Shown in pieces: positions 33,401-46,390 of a stretch of 64,000 bases of DNA (its first letter is position 1; each line of letters starts with the position of its first letter). Both the position numbers and the translations under genes were made by a program. The notes below the pieces were generated by a model. The model had not been told where the DNA came from. It searched no databases and was given only the letters and a program-made list of their open reading frames with translations. Origin of the DNA: Siderastrea siderea. Taxonomy: Eukaryota > Cnidaria > Anthozoa > Scleractinia > Rhizangiidae. The stretch is taken from NCBI GenBank assembly GCA_964030785.1, contig OZ034968.1, positions 43,648,186 to 43,712,185 on the forward strand, written 5' to 3'.

Positions 33401-36267
33401 TTATTCGTTTCTCTCGTCTATTCCTGAGAGGAAAGAGAGACTGCTCGGTCTACTCTTCCCGCTAAGGACTAGTCCAGCCAAAACAACCCGCGAGTGCACG
33501 TAAAAATTGCTTGCGGCGTTCGGCGATTTTCGCTCGGCTTCCACACGCGCGTCACGTTTCAACGCCATAGGCGATTTCGCGCTCGCCGGCTCCCTTGTTC
33601 GTTTTCCCATAGTTAGTAGAGGGGAACTAACTATGGTTTTCCTCGACTATCCCTGAGCGGAAAAAGAGACTGCCCGCAGCCTAAGGTGTTGAAATTTGAC
33701 GGACACTGATCACGCAGATAAAGAATCTTTTTTCCAAAATGGTTTTTATCCAGAGAATAATTCGTGAAAATGAGGAAATCGGAAGAACATAATAACAGAC
33801 CGTTCATTTCTTATTCACAATGTCCACGGAGAGGAAACTAGTGGAATTTCACAAGGCCAAAACTATTTTAATGAAACCCCTAGCCTACTCGTTAATTAAA
33901 ATTTTTTTTTCGAAAAGACGTCGCCTTTTCACAGAAGTTTTATTTCGTGCAAGATGGTTTTTCACAAGCGCGCACAAGAGGCCGGGGGAATGAGAACATT
34001 CCTTTTTTTTTCGCCGTTGCGATTGCACACTCGCGTACCTAAAACACTTGATAAATAAACCGCTGTGAATAGATTTCAGAAACCATGTTTTACTGAATGC
34101 AGCGCGAGTTTTTGGGGCACAAGCTTTTACAAGCCACATAAGATTTGGGAACAGCGGGACTAGGTTTTTTGTTTTTGTTTTGTTTTTTGTTTTTATCACG
34201 GCGGTAACGGTTTTCTGTTACGAAAGTATGTTTGAGCAGCGGTTTTCTGTGCCACCTCTCCCCCAGGAACATGAAAGAGTTGGTAAAACAGCGCACACCA
34301 GATTAACCGAGTAAACAAATTGCGACTAATTTATTCTGAACAGAAACCATTCATACAAATGTTTACGCGAGCCTACTTGTACAAGGCGCTCATAACATGA
34401 GCTGAATGAGCCTTTTTAAATCCATATCGAGTTTCTGGGGCTGAGGATTTTCCCTTGTGGGCAGCCTCCTCTGTGGGGATCGAACACCGCGCGTTATATT
34501 GCAACGCCACCTAGTCCCAAACAGATTTCAAAGTCGTGGGCACAATGTCAATTTTAAGTGAGACTCTTCTGTCGCAAAAATGCATGAAATAAATACGCCG
34601 ATTTAATTTACAAAAATGGCCAAATAAAAACTGGCTCTCTAGGATTTGCAATGTCTAACAGTAAACCCCCTACCTGCTCGAGTAAGTAATAGCTGGGATT
34701 CACTGTCCACTGTAATGTCGTCGCTGATTTTACAATACATGAGGTGACTGTAGACATTTTTGTTACACTCGCCGATCGCCACACATTCAGCATTCGCCGG
34801 GTTAAATAAACTAGGGCCACAGGGTCCACCAACAAGGACTATCACCATGGGTGATGCTTGTATAGCCATAAGAGGGGGGAGGGACAGGGGGTTTAAACCA
34901 CCCGCTTCCTGTACCCTTTAATCCCGGTTCCTGCTCTGTATTTGTTGGCTCCCGCCTCTTTGCATTTTTTTAGATTGCGAAGTATTGCGCAATGTTGCGT
35001 TATTTTCCCCTTTTTCTCCTGCTTCCCGCCACCTCTTCTCCCGCCTCCCGTACACCTCCCCCCGCTCCCCCTGCCCCCACATAAGATGCCACCCAATGAA
35101 ATGTCAAAGAAAAAAAAACTAGCGACGCGATATCAATGCATGAAAGCTTTTTTCCATCAAAAGGTGGTTTAAAAAAAGTATATCTGTAGAACTTTACGCT
35201 TGCACCTCAAAAAACTAATTCCTATAAAATGCGATTGCATCAATAAACCTTGCCCATGTCATGCGTCACGCAATCTTGTTCTTGCAACATATATTCTGGT
35301 ACTGTTCCGCAATGCTACTTTTGTCAGTTTGTTTGCGGCTAAATGATGACAAATTTCGGGAAAACAACGCTATCATATGTCCAGCAAGCTACAGCTATTA
35401 CAGTACCAATCACAACGATGGAGTGGAGGATTATTTTTATCAGACAGATAATGGATAATTTTGAAAACACGGTAAGATTAATGTTACATGTTGCAGTTTC
35501 GATCGAGCGATCCGTGTACTAAAACAAGACGTGCGTGTGTTGATCGTAGTTCAAAAACAGCATTTAACTTCAGCAAACACTATGTAAAATTATTCTGCAA
35601 GCCCCCTAAGTAATTTTGGGAAGGTTTTCTCCGGCATTTCTCTCAATGAAAAGGGCTACCGTTTGCTTTGCGCAGCCAGTAGGCGGTTTGTGTCATAAAT
35701 TCAGTCGGCGATTCGTGTCTAACTACTCTTCACATTTTGGTCTCTCGACGGTGTAAATTTTCATTGCCGCCAGAAATATTTTAACACAGTAATTTACAAA
35801 TGTTTCTCTTCAAACCTGTTGTTATTCCATGTCCAAAATCCACGTACCAATTGGGTTTCTGTAGTGTGGAAGTTGGGTGAAATTTGCTATTTTTTTAAAT
35901 ACCTGAAACTGGTTTTCTTCTAACGGCCGATACATTCTCACCTGAACAGCTTATCCAAAGAAAATTACTGTATTATAAAGAGCTAAAGTGTGTTTATATT
36001 GTGTTTGTGTTTCATTAACAGACGACGCCACGTTTTAACGTACGAGCGAGATGAAAATGTGTTATTTAACGCCAGTTTCGCTATTCGAAGGAGGCCGATA
36101 TGCCGTATTTTCAAACTTTGCCCGATTTCGAAAAAAATAAAAAGCTGTTGAAACTTTTAATGTTATTTTTGAAAATACTTCACTATAGAGGTTACTTGGG
36201 CAAAATATAAAGAAATTCGAAATTTCACGACTGACGCCCAATTCTCGATAATTTCAGACATCGGCTC
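30467..36267. mobile_element. 5.8-kb TTAA-flanked giant foldback element
   Basis: Both ends start GAGCCGATG, and TTAA lies directly outside each end (30463-30466 and 36268-36271). The two arms are reverse complements over their whole length: 30467-32858 and 33643-36267, each about 2.4-2.6 kb. They enclose only a 0.78-kb spacer. The right arm carries about 200 extra GC-rich bases (about 34880-35082) missing from the left. No transposase frame is visible, so it is non-autonomous. Insertion at TTAA is typical of Kolobok and piggyBac; the ends are not CCC, so Kolobok is the better guess. Removing it rejoins LINE ORF1 at LGEVL-NVPIQ. Confidence 0.92.
32858..33642. other. Spacer of the giant palindrome
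   Basis: It contains a smaller hairpin (about 32963-33136) whose arms share ACAATAGAGT and GAAATTTGATGTTCA. It also has a direct repeat, CGTCACGTTTCAACGCCAT (about 33348 and 33552). No convincing coding sequence. Confidence 0.6.
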
Positions 36268-36271
36268 TTAA

Positions 36272-36429
36272 CACCTCACCCAACTTGATGACCACATCTT
36301 CCGTGGAAGTGTACAAATTTTTGGGGACGCCCAGGATTTCCAACGAGTTCTTGCGTGTGTACTGTTCCAGATCATCATGGCTTTCGTACAGCTCATCCAT
36401 CTCTGATTTCTGATCATTCACTTTCTTTC
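36272..36429 (-). pseudogene. LINE ORF1, middle fragment
   Basis: Encodes NDQKSEMDELYESHDDLEQY and the conserved RKNSLEILGVP motif of the ORF1 RNA-recognition-like domain, then STEDVVIKLGEVL. It lies between the two insertions and joins in frame to the fragments on each side. Confidence 0.85.
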
Positions 36430-39400
36430 CAGGCGGTGTGCATCACGGCCCACAAAGGGTCATGGGTAAAAATATAACTGATGTCCATATCACTCTAGAC
36501 ACGATGGAGTAAACATGTCACGAGAGAGCTTACAATGGCGGTAAAAATGAGAATTAAGACTCCGTTTCCCGTTTTGAAAAGAATAACTGAGGACACAAAT
36601 GTAGATTGTTTTGACTGGTTAATTTTTTGGTTACATGGACCAGGTGAATACGTTTTTTCACGATTTGGAGTCGATCGAATGTGCAAACGTGCAGACGACT
36701 ATCTAAATAAGAACTGAAACCAGTTCGTTTCTCGGAAAGTTTTTCGTATTTGTTTGGCACTTTGACTAGATCAGCGGTAAAAGAGATCCACAACACTTAG
36801 TTTGCTGGTATCGTTCACGGACTTACGCTACCGGGAAAGATTAGAGAGCGTGGACAACGAGCAAGGTGAGAAAGCCGGCTGACGTACGCGTGTGATTACG
36901 ATTTTTCACAAACATGGAAATCAGATCTTCCTTCAGGCAAAGAAAGCAACACAAGGAAATAGCCTAACAACTTATTGAAAATGTATTAGACAAAATATTA
37001 CTTGTGGTAGTCGTCCTGGAAATTCAAGTCTTTCCTGATAACAGCCATTCAAAGGGATTCCCCAAGTTTGCTGATGTGAGCTCACGGCCACACAAAAATG
37101 TAAACTTTGTTGTCTTAATAACATCATTTATACTCTTGTCCTTGGTTTTACAAAAGGTTTGTACTTCATCAAGCATGTTTTATTTTCTCTTATATCAAAC
37201 ACTGCACATTAGTTTTCTCAACCTTGCTATAAGACTAGTGATGCTGATCCCAAGGCAGAGCCATACTTCCATATATATATACTCCTCTGCTTCCTATTTT
37301 AACAAGTTACTAACCTACATTCCCACAGTCACTGATTATAAAAAAAATTGATACCGATGTTGTTCATTGACCTTCTTGTCTGCTTAAGAGAGGTGTTTCC
37401 TTTTACCGAAAACATGTGAAAATAATTTGGTCCAAAGGTTTCACTGTAAAAGATTGCATTCAAGCAAATAATAGAAAAACATTTTCTATGTTTGCATAGC
37501 CTGATATAAACACGAGAATGGTTGGGAGAATTCAAGAGTTATGCAAACCCTTGAGGGTTTGCAGGGAGTGCTCAGCCTGGGTTGTGTATAGACTTTTGAG
37601 AAACCTCCCCCCCCCCCCTCCACTTGAGTGTTTACAGGAAAAGTTTTTCCTTGCTTTATTCAACTGTGTTCACACACTTGCATTCAAACACACATCTCAG
37701 TCACTCAGAGTGCAAGTTGTATCTTAGTTATTTTAAAAAATAAAATGTATTTCTCTGTCTTGTCTGTACCAAGTCAGTTGAAAAGTATGGAACATTTGAG
37801 TGGATTGCTCCTTCACGTGGACATGTGTAGGCTGGATAGTAAATAATTTTAACAATATTGTCTGATCTGGTAATTGAAACATCACATATTTGACAGTGTG
37901 TACTATCAGAGCTCAGGGATAATTTTTACCTCTAGGAATACCTTGCCCGCAAAGCCAGCGCTCTTGCTGAAGTTTGATGAGAAGAAATTTATAGCAAAGC
38001 CAGGAGCTTACAGCTTTGCCACGAATTTTTTTTTACCACACTCCAGTAATACCACAAAAGACACACACAAGCTAGGGAATGCTGACGGTTCCCGAAATAC
38101 AGGCAAGGATTGTTGAGAAAGCCCTTCTTATGTGACGGCTTCAATTGTTACTTCACTTTCAGATCACTTCAAATTTCCTTTTAATCCCTGAGGACACTTT
38201 GTGATGGCTATGATGATAATTGCTTCTAAAATATCTCACTGTCCTGTGTTTCTGGACATATCTGAAAGGTAGATAGTTACCTCAGACCTGTATATGAACA
38301 TTTTAAAGATAAAGCAGTATGGCCAAAGCTCCAACCAGAACCTGATAATGATCAGGGGTAAATTCAATAAAACTTTTACAAGTGCAGCTATTGTTTTACA
38401 GTTTGAAAAACAATACACTTGTAAATAATAGTTGTAAAAGTTTTATTGAATTGGCCCCTGAATGCAGCTATTCTTCTAAACTTTGGTGTTTGTTATATAT
38501 TGCCAACAGGAGTCAGTAAGTTACTTTACTGTTGTCTTGTTTGTCAGTTAGAGGGTGTAGTTCATTTACTGTGCTAAAGCACAGTGCTGAAATTTACTTG
38601 CAATACAAACAACTTTATTCCAAATGTTTCACTTTGTAGTTTGGGTTACAAGGCTTCCAAGAATATCAAGTAAATATTTATTTCATCTTCTCTGTGAGAA
38701 AAGACTGGTGCACACAGTGTATCTCAGTAGCAGCACTATGGCAAAAAAGAAGAAGAAAACCTTCAAACTCCTAAATCAAAGACCAGAGTAGTAGAAGACA
38801 ACCAAACGAGACAGGCACACAGGATACCTATTGCTTTTTGCACTGATTACTATTTTCACTGGGCACTTTTATATGTGAACACACCTTTTTTTCAAGTACT
38901 CATGCATGAATTTGGGTGCCTTACTACACTGTGAGATGAAGATCTGTGCTTGGGCTCTAAAGTGATCACCAATTCCATGTGTTTTAAATGTGCCTTTCTT
39001 TAACTCCAAGGTTACAACTTAGCAAACACCTTCTGTCAGTCTGCTTATATACCAATAACGCCTGCCTATGCTCACATTTTTAAATTGCCTCTGATGGAGC
39101 AAAAGAGAGCTCCGTTTTCAAAATGTGTACATAATATTGCATATTTTTGGATACCCAGTAACACAGCACTAGTCTGTACCAGTGCACAGACACCAAGTGT
39201 GAACATATCCATAAGCTATTGGAAATCAAAATTAGCCTCGAAATTCTTAAGCACTGAAATAAAGTTCATACATAATCTATTCCACTGGTGGCAGAGATGT
39301 GCACAGTTGTTGAAGAACTGACTGTCAGAAAATAATAAGATTACACACAAAACAGTGACAAAACAGTACCAACTTTTGCTTGTACGAGTTCTTTTGCTCA

Positions 39401-40153
39401 CCATTTTATTATCAGAATATACAAATAAAATCACTGTTTATGTCTTGTGACAAAACAAAAAAAAGAAACAGCTTCACTGACGACTTAAAAAAACTCGTAC
39501 TATAAAATAAGCTCACTTTGTACAGCACCCGTGTAACCTGCTTGGACCTCATAAATTATAAAAACAAGGGAGATAAAATGCTGAAATGCCCGAGGCATTA
39601 CAGAAATTGACCTTTTTCCTCTTTTCTGGTTCAAATTTGAGCAGAACCTTTCGAAGTTTGATGTTATTCGCTTCGTGTCGGCTTTCATCTCGGTCTACTT
39701 TCTCAGCCGGTTTCCCGGGAGATCTGCTGCTTGGATTACATGATCTCTTCATTCTACGATACTTTTAACGGCTTGTAACGAAGAAACTATAAGGGGTAGA
39801 CCCTAACTGGCCAAGATAATGGGCAAATACCCTTAACAGTAAGCAGCTTCGAGTCCAAGAAGAGCTGTGACATTAACAGTGAAATCAACACGGCGGCTTT
39901 CAACTAGCTGCCCACTTTGAACTTCTCATTAACGCAACTAAAACATTTACCTTCAACGATAACCTGACCAGAACTAAGATATGGTATTCTAAAAACTTTA
40001 GGATGAGGTATAATTTCGAGAACAAAATCACAAACGTCGAAAATAACGAAAATTCCACCTCATACACTTCTCGAAGCGGCTCTTTCCGAGCGCAAAAATG
40101 CCTACACAAATGACGCGTTCTGATTGGTCAAATCTCGTGACGCACACCGCCTG
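36430..40153. mobile_element. 3.7-kb DNA transposon with CAGGCGG termini
   Basis: The ends read CAGGCGGTGTGCATCACG and (reverse) CAGGCGGTGTGCGTCACG, about 18 bp of TIR. The direct repeat CTTTCTTTC flanks it (36421-36429 and 40154-40162). Removing it joins LINE ORF1 ALRKK to NDQKSEM. CAGG termini with an 8-9 bp duplication fit hAT or Mutator; I cannot separate them. No transposase is recognisable. Small frames starting with good ATGs exist (+ 36535-36717, - 39752-39549 encoding a Lys-rich peptide) but lack support. It contains a poly-C tract at 37607-37619. Confidence 0.85.
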
Positions 40154-40162
40154 CTTTCTTTC

Positions 40163-40538
40163 TAAGTGCTTGTAGTTCTACTTTCATCGCGTCGTTAGCT
40201 TTCATCACTTCACTTAGTGACACATTCAAGGAATTTAATTGCTGTTCTTGAAAGCTGAAGGAAGATTTTAAATCGGCCACCTCGCTTGCCAACTTTCTCT
40301 TTTCAATTTGAATATCTTTAAGAGTTGTTTGGACGCTTGAAAGCATATCTTTTATATCTTTAAGGCTCGGTTCTTGCTCAGGAACTGTTTCGTAGAACTC
40401 TGAATCTTCATCACCTTCGCCAGCATCTTTATCGCTGGCACACTCAGTCGCATCCATGTTTAGTTTCTTGGCTGAGTTTGAGTCGTCTTCAGTGGAACCT
40501 CTCTCGCCTCGTTTGTGTTTACCTCTTCTCTTTTTCAT
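40163..40538 (-). pseudogene. LINE ORF1, N-terminal fragment
   Basis: It starts MKKRRGKHKRGERG, then an acidic stretch and a long coiled coil (LKDIKDMLSSVQTTLKDIQ to LQALRKK). This is the usual N-terminal layout of Tx1/L1 ORF1 trimerising proteins. Cut at the CTTTCTTTC duplication of the CAGG element. Confidence 0.8.
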
Positions 40539-40699
40539 TTATGTTGCATACTTAAATATTTACTTCTTATAGCAGATTTTACTCGAATTTAGGAAGGAGT
40601 TGGGCTCCGCTCAAAAGTCACGTCCGAATTCTACGGTTGCACGCATGCTCTCCCCAAGAACACATTTACAGGAAAGGAAACCTACAAGAAGTGGTCCAT

Positions 40700-41079
40700 T
40701 TTCGTAAAAATGACAATGCCAGTGTAATGAAGCTGAAAAAAGAAGTGATATCATTACGCTAACAACAGGAACTCAAGCTCTAGACTTGAAAAATTCAGGC
40801 TGAACTTTCAAGTTTTGCCATTTTGGCTTGAAAAAAGTAGCTTAAAATGAATTGCAGTTCCACTTTCCTTCAATATTTCACTTGGTATCTTGCTCTTGAT
40901 GTTCTAGTGCATTTCTTGTGTGAGCAATAGTACTAAGCCATGGTTTTAGTCGCGCTTTATTAAAAATAGCAAAAAAAAAAACACCGTGACACTGTCCATT
41001 TAACCAGCTTGCGTTAACACTACAGCGTTAAATAAACGTAAACATAACCATATGAATGGCCTTAAAAAGAGACATGTAC
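40700..41079. other. Non-coding stretch between LINE and next gene
   Basis: AT-rich, with an A-run near 40970. Nothing recognised. Confidence 0.4.
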
Positions 41080-41384
41080 CTGATTTGCAATTGCCTCCAC
41101 TCCGTATTCCAGAAGGGCTCTGTGAACGATGATCGGATTGGCCGAGTCACCATTTGGCATGGTAATCACAATCCAGTAGCTTATACGTGGACGCAATCTT
41201 TTATTTACAACAGAGGGATGATCCGATAACCAGCTATGTCTCGACTTGCTTGAAACTTGGCTTGGTGTGATTGAATCGTCTTCACTGTCAGCACACTGAT
41301 CACCATCATTTTCGGAATGGTCTCCACCTTTCTTGTTTGCTTTTCTCTTGGGGCCTTCCGTGCTCACAGCGCTAAAAAAGAGGG

Positions 41385-41485
41385 GGTGAACAGGGGTATG
41401 CAAATCCGCCAATCCGTCATAATTTAATGACCGAATCCATCGATCCGTTGTAATTCAATGACCAAATCCGTCGATCTGTTAAAAA
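41385..41485. repeat. AATCCG-rich repeat fragment in an intron
   Basis: AAATCCGCCAATCCGTCATAA and two more ATCCG-containing units lie in the last visible intron. The same motif dominates 53930-54100 and recurs as GAAATCCGTGAAATCG near 54850, so a dispersed element family is likely. Confidence 0.5.
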
Positions 41486-43913
41486 AGGTCTAACTTTCAA
41501 ATCCAAATTTTATTTGTTACTCGGATTTGTGAAAAAACGCATCTGGAGTTGTTTTGTGTTAGCTAAGAAGCAATCAGCATTTTGCTATATTAACGCTAAA
41601 CTAAAAGAACTACCTCTACATAAGAAATCTGTTGTTGATCCTGACTTGTCGTCCAAAACGTGTTGTGGCTCCTACTAGAAAGGTAGATCGTCTGTCCAGT
41701 TCCAGATCTTGAATCTCCCTCTTCCAAGTCCTCGTCTTCGTCGGTACTTGAATCATACTCTGCAACCTCCACGTCATTTTTGGGATTTCTTTCGATTGCC
41801 TTGCCTTCCTTTTCATTCTCTACTACAGAGCCTTCAGACGCGGCCAAGTCGACTTTGTTTGCAGATATCTGAAGCTGTCTCTGGTAAATCACCTCTGGCA
41901 TCGTTCCATGCTGAGCCATGGTTGTTTCCTGACGGTTTGTTCTTTGCCGAACTGCAGCTCCGTATGTCAGGGCGTAGTTACGCGTTTCTCCTACTGCTTT
42001 TTCTGAAAGTTTTGCTGCTGGGAGCTGTGGAATGGATGGAAGTTCAGCTAAGGGAATTTCATGTTCTGGGTCAGGGTACCAGGAGCTCTTTTCACTGGTG
42101 TAATAACACACTGTCGAAGACGAGAGCCATTTAGTACATTCTTTTATTGTGTTGCCCAAGTCTCTGCAGTATTCCTTCTTTGACAGCAGCGGATGTTTAA
42201 TGTGGCTGGTAGAGTGCAGATGTTCGACGTCCAGGGTCGTGCAGCTAAGAAGGTTGGTGGCTTCGAAAGAAAACAGCGACTTCATTCTGTCCAATCCCCA
42301 GTGTAGCATATCGACCGAACTAACGATTGCAGCAGAAACCATACCTTGGGGTCCATTCAGTGTCATCTCAGAACATCCCTCTTTTGAGCGAACCGAGTTT
42401 TCATACTCAGCGAGCATTTGCTTGCATTCCTTGACCTTTTCCATAGCCTCTGGTAAGGTTCTTGGTGTAGAGATTGTCCTTTTTTATGCACAGAAAAAGC
42501 ATTGTAAAGCTTGCCAATGGAGTTTAAAAATCTCGCTGTTTCGGAAAGAGGTGTGATTATTTTTAATGAGTTTGATTGTGCGTTGCATACATACACGACG
42601 GAGTCAAACTCGACACAAATGCCAGTTGGTTGCTTGAACTGGCATTCCAAAACAGGGCCATCATGACTTCAACTTTGGTGCCAGCAACAATCTGAACCCT
42701 ACCGTCCCCATCAATCTTGAAGAGACTTGCCGCTACTTGATCGGTTAAAATGATTCCGTTCTGAAAAGGCGCAACTGTGCATCTTGCGTTTTGTGCTTTG
42801 TAAACGACTTGGCTTTCACAGGAGGCGAGTTCTATTAGAGTTATGCCTTGATTGTGTGAAACAAAGAGCTTGCTGTTGTTCACACAAAGGCTGACAAAAG
42901 AATCCCAGTCGTCCTCATAGCCAGTGATGCATTGGACATTTATCGCACATACCCCGAAGCCATCATATTTGAGCTGTGCACTGTGTATTCTCCTCGAATG
43001 TGAATCTCCCAGGAACACAAGCTTTCGGTCAACAAACGTGATTGCCTGAATGTGCGCTTCGATAGCCTTTTCACTGAAGTTTACTTGGTGTTTCTCATGT
43101 CCAAGTAATGCATATTCCCCTCTTTTCTCTTGAGATATCTGCTCGCTTCTTTGCACAACTCTGCCAATGTTCCTGTTAATGACAAGCCAAAGCGTTCTTT
43201 CAGAGTGTTCCAGCATTTAACTGATGTTATCTTGCTTGAATGCAGTTGCACATGGTTCACTTCAAGTTCGACGATTAAGACAGGACCATCCTGGGAGCTC
43301 ACAAACGCGACGTTGTTCTCACGGTGTACTTGAGTTGAAGCAAGGTTTTTCTTGACAAAAGATATTTTGTCGACAGGACTGTGTAGACGGGCGCGGTAAA
43401 GAGTGGAAGAAGCCACCTTGCTGTCCCATGAAAGAAACAGAAACCATCCAAACTTTGCACTGATTGGAGAAGGGTACATACCAAGACGGTTGTTGTCGGT
43501 GAATTTGTCAAGCTCTGGAATAAGGGTGTGGCAGATATAACCGACGCTTGACAGGAAAGAAGTTAGTGCATCACTGCATAATGTTAAGACTGCCAAAGGA
43601 TCTTGGCGGTCCTTATTCTTAACATGGTCATTTTGTGGTATGAGTTTTCTTGTCTTGGACATGGTATCGAAGGTAGAGCGGTTTCGTAGAGTGCAAAGCA
43701 AACCAATGTTGCTACAGTCATTCATCAGCTTGAGCCACCATTTGCTAAATGATGCTTTCAAACTTTTCCCCACGTGCACACAGTCAGGTAGTACGGTGGG
43801 AAGAGAAATTTCAGGATCGATATCCCCTTCTTCAATACTTTTCCTGGTCATTTCAAAGGCACCCTTGTTGCCTGTCTCGCAATCTGCTTTCACAACAAAA
43901 ATTGCGCGCTTAA

Positions 43914-45492
43914 CCCATTGACTCCTGAGCAAATTTACGCGCGACCACCCCCAATTTCCTGAACATTTTTCAGCATTCAGTCGAAATAAACGACTTGAAA
44001 AAATTAACACAATGCGCAGTAGATAAAGACAAATTCTCAGCTTTTGTTGTTACGTTTTATTTCCCCATGGATAGTTAGTGAGTTATTTTTTAATTACAAG
44101 GATTTGTCAGGATCGAAAATATATTGTCAAATTTAGCTCCAAAACAAGATTTAAGGAATTCTTTCAACCGCGCGCCATTTGCAGTCAAAATCGCAAAGAC
44201 ACTAAAGACAGTAAACTTTGCAGTTGTCATTCTCATGAGAAAAGCCGTGTCCATTCCCGATATATTGCACAATTATTATTCATCAGAACTTTTAGTCCAA
44301 CCACTTTTTCAACACCAGAGGGAAAATAGAGAAGTTTAACTTAGTAGAAAATCTGCAAAACGCTCAGAAATGCAGGCCCTTGGTACAAAAAGCAAACACG
44401 TGCTCAGAGACACGTATTCCTATGCTGTTCCTTTACAGTTCAAAATACTCCCACCGGGAATCACAGCATAATTCCATAAATTTTTAAACAGATACCATTC
44501 ATTTGACATTACAAAGAAAGCCATTTTTCATTTATTTCTATAGCAGCGAAATTTTAACATGAAACGAAGAAAAATTTGAGACGATCACTGCCACAAAAGG
44601 ATCAGGTTTCAGGGTCAAAATGGATCAAAAGCTTATGCAAATAACTGTTGGCATGTTTAGATCTATTTTCGTTGTGAGAATTGAACAAATATGCTTGTAG
44701 AAATAAAAAGAATCTTCAGAAAAGAAAATTTTATGCACACTGAAGAAAAAAGTCACGAATCGAAGAGGGAAAGCTTGCTTTAAAACACAGATGGCGCAAC
44801 ACAAATAAGCGCGTCTGCTTTCGATTCGTACACAAAAAATACAGCGCAAGAAGCACAGTCATTTCTGATGTGATGGTTAAATTTAATAGTTTGCTGAACC
44901 AGTGAGTTAAACAGCACATCATAGGAAATAAAATTTACACTGAAAGAGGTTCATTACCTGGTCTAATTGTTCAAAGGAAAGATTCACAAGTCTTGATTTC
45001 TGCTCGCAAAATTTGACTCCACGCGGTCTTCAAGTCTTGTCGAATCGGCTAAACTTTTCATCGCTTTGTACTAGGAAACTATCCACTTCAAAGCGTCCTA
45101 AACATTCACTGATCTAAAGCAAAATTTTTGCCTTTCATTTTGAGACTCAGAGAGGTTTTTTTTTCCCGTATAGAACGAAAAAGAACCGTAAATTGCACTA
45201 CCTCTCCGTGCGTAAACAACATGCTGCGCCATATTTCTTCATCGCAAATTGAGGGACGAAAAAAAGTCTTTCTAGTACCCCGAAAGAGCTCCAAAAATAT
45301 GCGCAAAAGACATATTCTGATTGGTTTATTTGTCCCCTTTAACAATAGAACAATAGGGGAACCAAAATCCTTAAGGAGGGGAGGGTAGAGGCTTTTTCAA
45401 ACACATGGTTTTACCGGGGCGGTTTCGGGCGCTTCAGGGAATTCAGGGGTTGTCACGCACGGGCGGTTTCGGGCGCTTCAGGTGTCAATGGG
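43914..45492. mobile_element. 1.58-kb TTAA element with CCCATTGA termini (piggyBac-like, non-autonomous)
   Basis: TTAA flanks both ends (43910-43913 and 45493-45496). The ends read CCCATTGACTCCTGA and (reverse) CCCATTGACACCTGA. CCC next to TTAA is the piggyBac pattern. Near the right end, GGCGGTTTCGGGCGCTTCAGG occurs twice (about 45418 and 45463). No transposase is present. Removal rejoins the host frame as EKCI-KRAIFVV with one TTAA. Confidence 0.9.
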
Positions 45493-45819
45493 TTAATACA
45501 CTTTTCTTTCTGGTCAAGGCAAGTTGTGCAAGCGCGTAGAGATGAATGATGGCTTACGTGACCTTTCTCTTTGCATTCATCGCACACGTCATTCATGTCA
45601 AAGCAGGTCTGGCAAAAGCTTTGGCAATGTTCAAAGCATTTTCCAAGTGTGCTCTTTGATGACGAAGCCCGACTCTGGCAAGACTTACAGGTTTGTAAGA
45701 TCTTAACCTGTTCTATCAACATGTTGTGGCAGGCCTCTGCTGTTTTCCCAGACTTTGTGGAGTACTCAGTGGCACAAGGTAGGCTACACTTATTGTCACC
45801 CTTGTAAAAATGGTACCGG

Positions 45820-46390
45820 GATCTTGGCGGGATCTTGCCAAGATCCCGGCAAGATTCCCGCCGGGATCCCGCCGAGATTTTGGCCGCCGGGATTCCCGGT
45901 TCCCGCCGGGATTCTTACCGGGATTCCCGGCGGCCAAAATCTCGGCAGGATCCCGGCGGGAATCTTGCCGGGATTCTTGGCGGGAGGCGGGATTCCCGGC
46001 GGCCAAAATCTCGGCGGGATCTCGGCGGGAATCTTGCCGGGATTCTTGGCGGGAGGCGGGATTCCCGGCGGCCAAAATCTCGGCGGGATCTCGGCGGGAA
46101 TCTTGCCGGGATTCTTGGCGGGAGGCGGGATTCCCGGCGGCCAAAATCTCGGCGGGATCCCGGCGGGAATCTTGCCGGGATTCTTGGCGGGAGGCGGGAT
46201 TCCCTGCGGCCAAAATCTCGGCGGGATCCCGGCGGGAGTCTTGCCGAGATTCTTGGCGGGTAACCGGATATCTCGGTGGGAGTGTTGCCGGGATTCGCGG
46301 CGGAAAACAAAACCCCTTGCGGTCAAAATCTTGTTGAGATCCGGTCGGAAAGCGAAATTCCCGTCAGCCAAAATCTCCGGGGGTCCTGTG
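45820..46390. repeat. Left subterminal minisatellite (unit about 65 bp)
   Basis: Four to five nearly identical units of GGCGGGAATCTTGCCGGGATTC, then TTGGCGGGAGGCGGGATTCC and CGGCGGCCAAAATCTC. All six frames stay open here only because the unit length is compatible and stops are lacking. These frames are not genes. Confidence 0.95.

Larger units (their letters stand above)
25740..40700 (-). mobile_element. Tx1/L1-like LINE, split by two later insertions
   Basis: Reading on the minus strand, ORF1 begins at 40538 and ORF2 ends at 26082. The 3' end has AATAAA (25783-25778) followed by an A-rich tail (about 25770-25740), the normal LINE terminus. ORF1 is in three pieces because of insertions at 36430-40153 and 30467-36267. 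Removing them leaves a LINE of roughly 5.4 kb. The 5' boundary (about 40690) and the target duplication could not be fixed by eye. Confidence 0.85.

Noticed and set aside
30467..36267. Small frames inside the giant palindrome, some conserved between arms (for example 31664-31891 and 34869-34639)
   Set aside because: Their conservation follows from arm complementarity. They are short, lack domains and carry different frameshifts in each arm.
42149..42556. Plus-strand proteins over 41.7-42.6 kb
   Set aside because: Antisense of the split multicopy gene; no motif or splice evidence.
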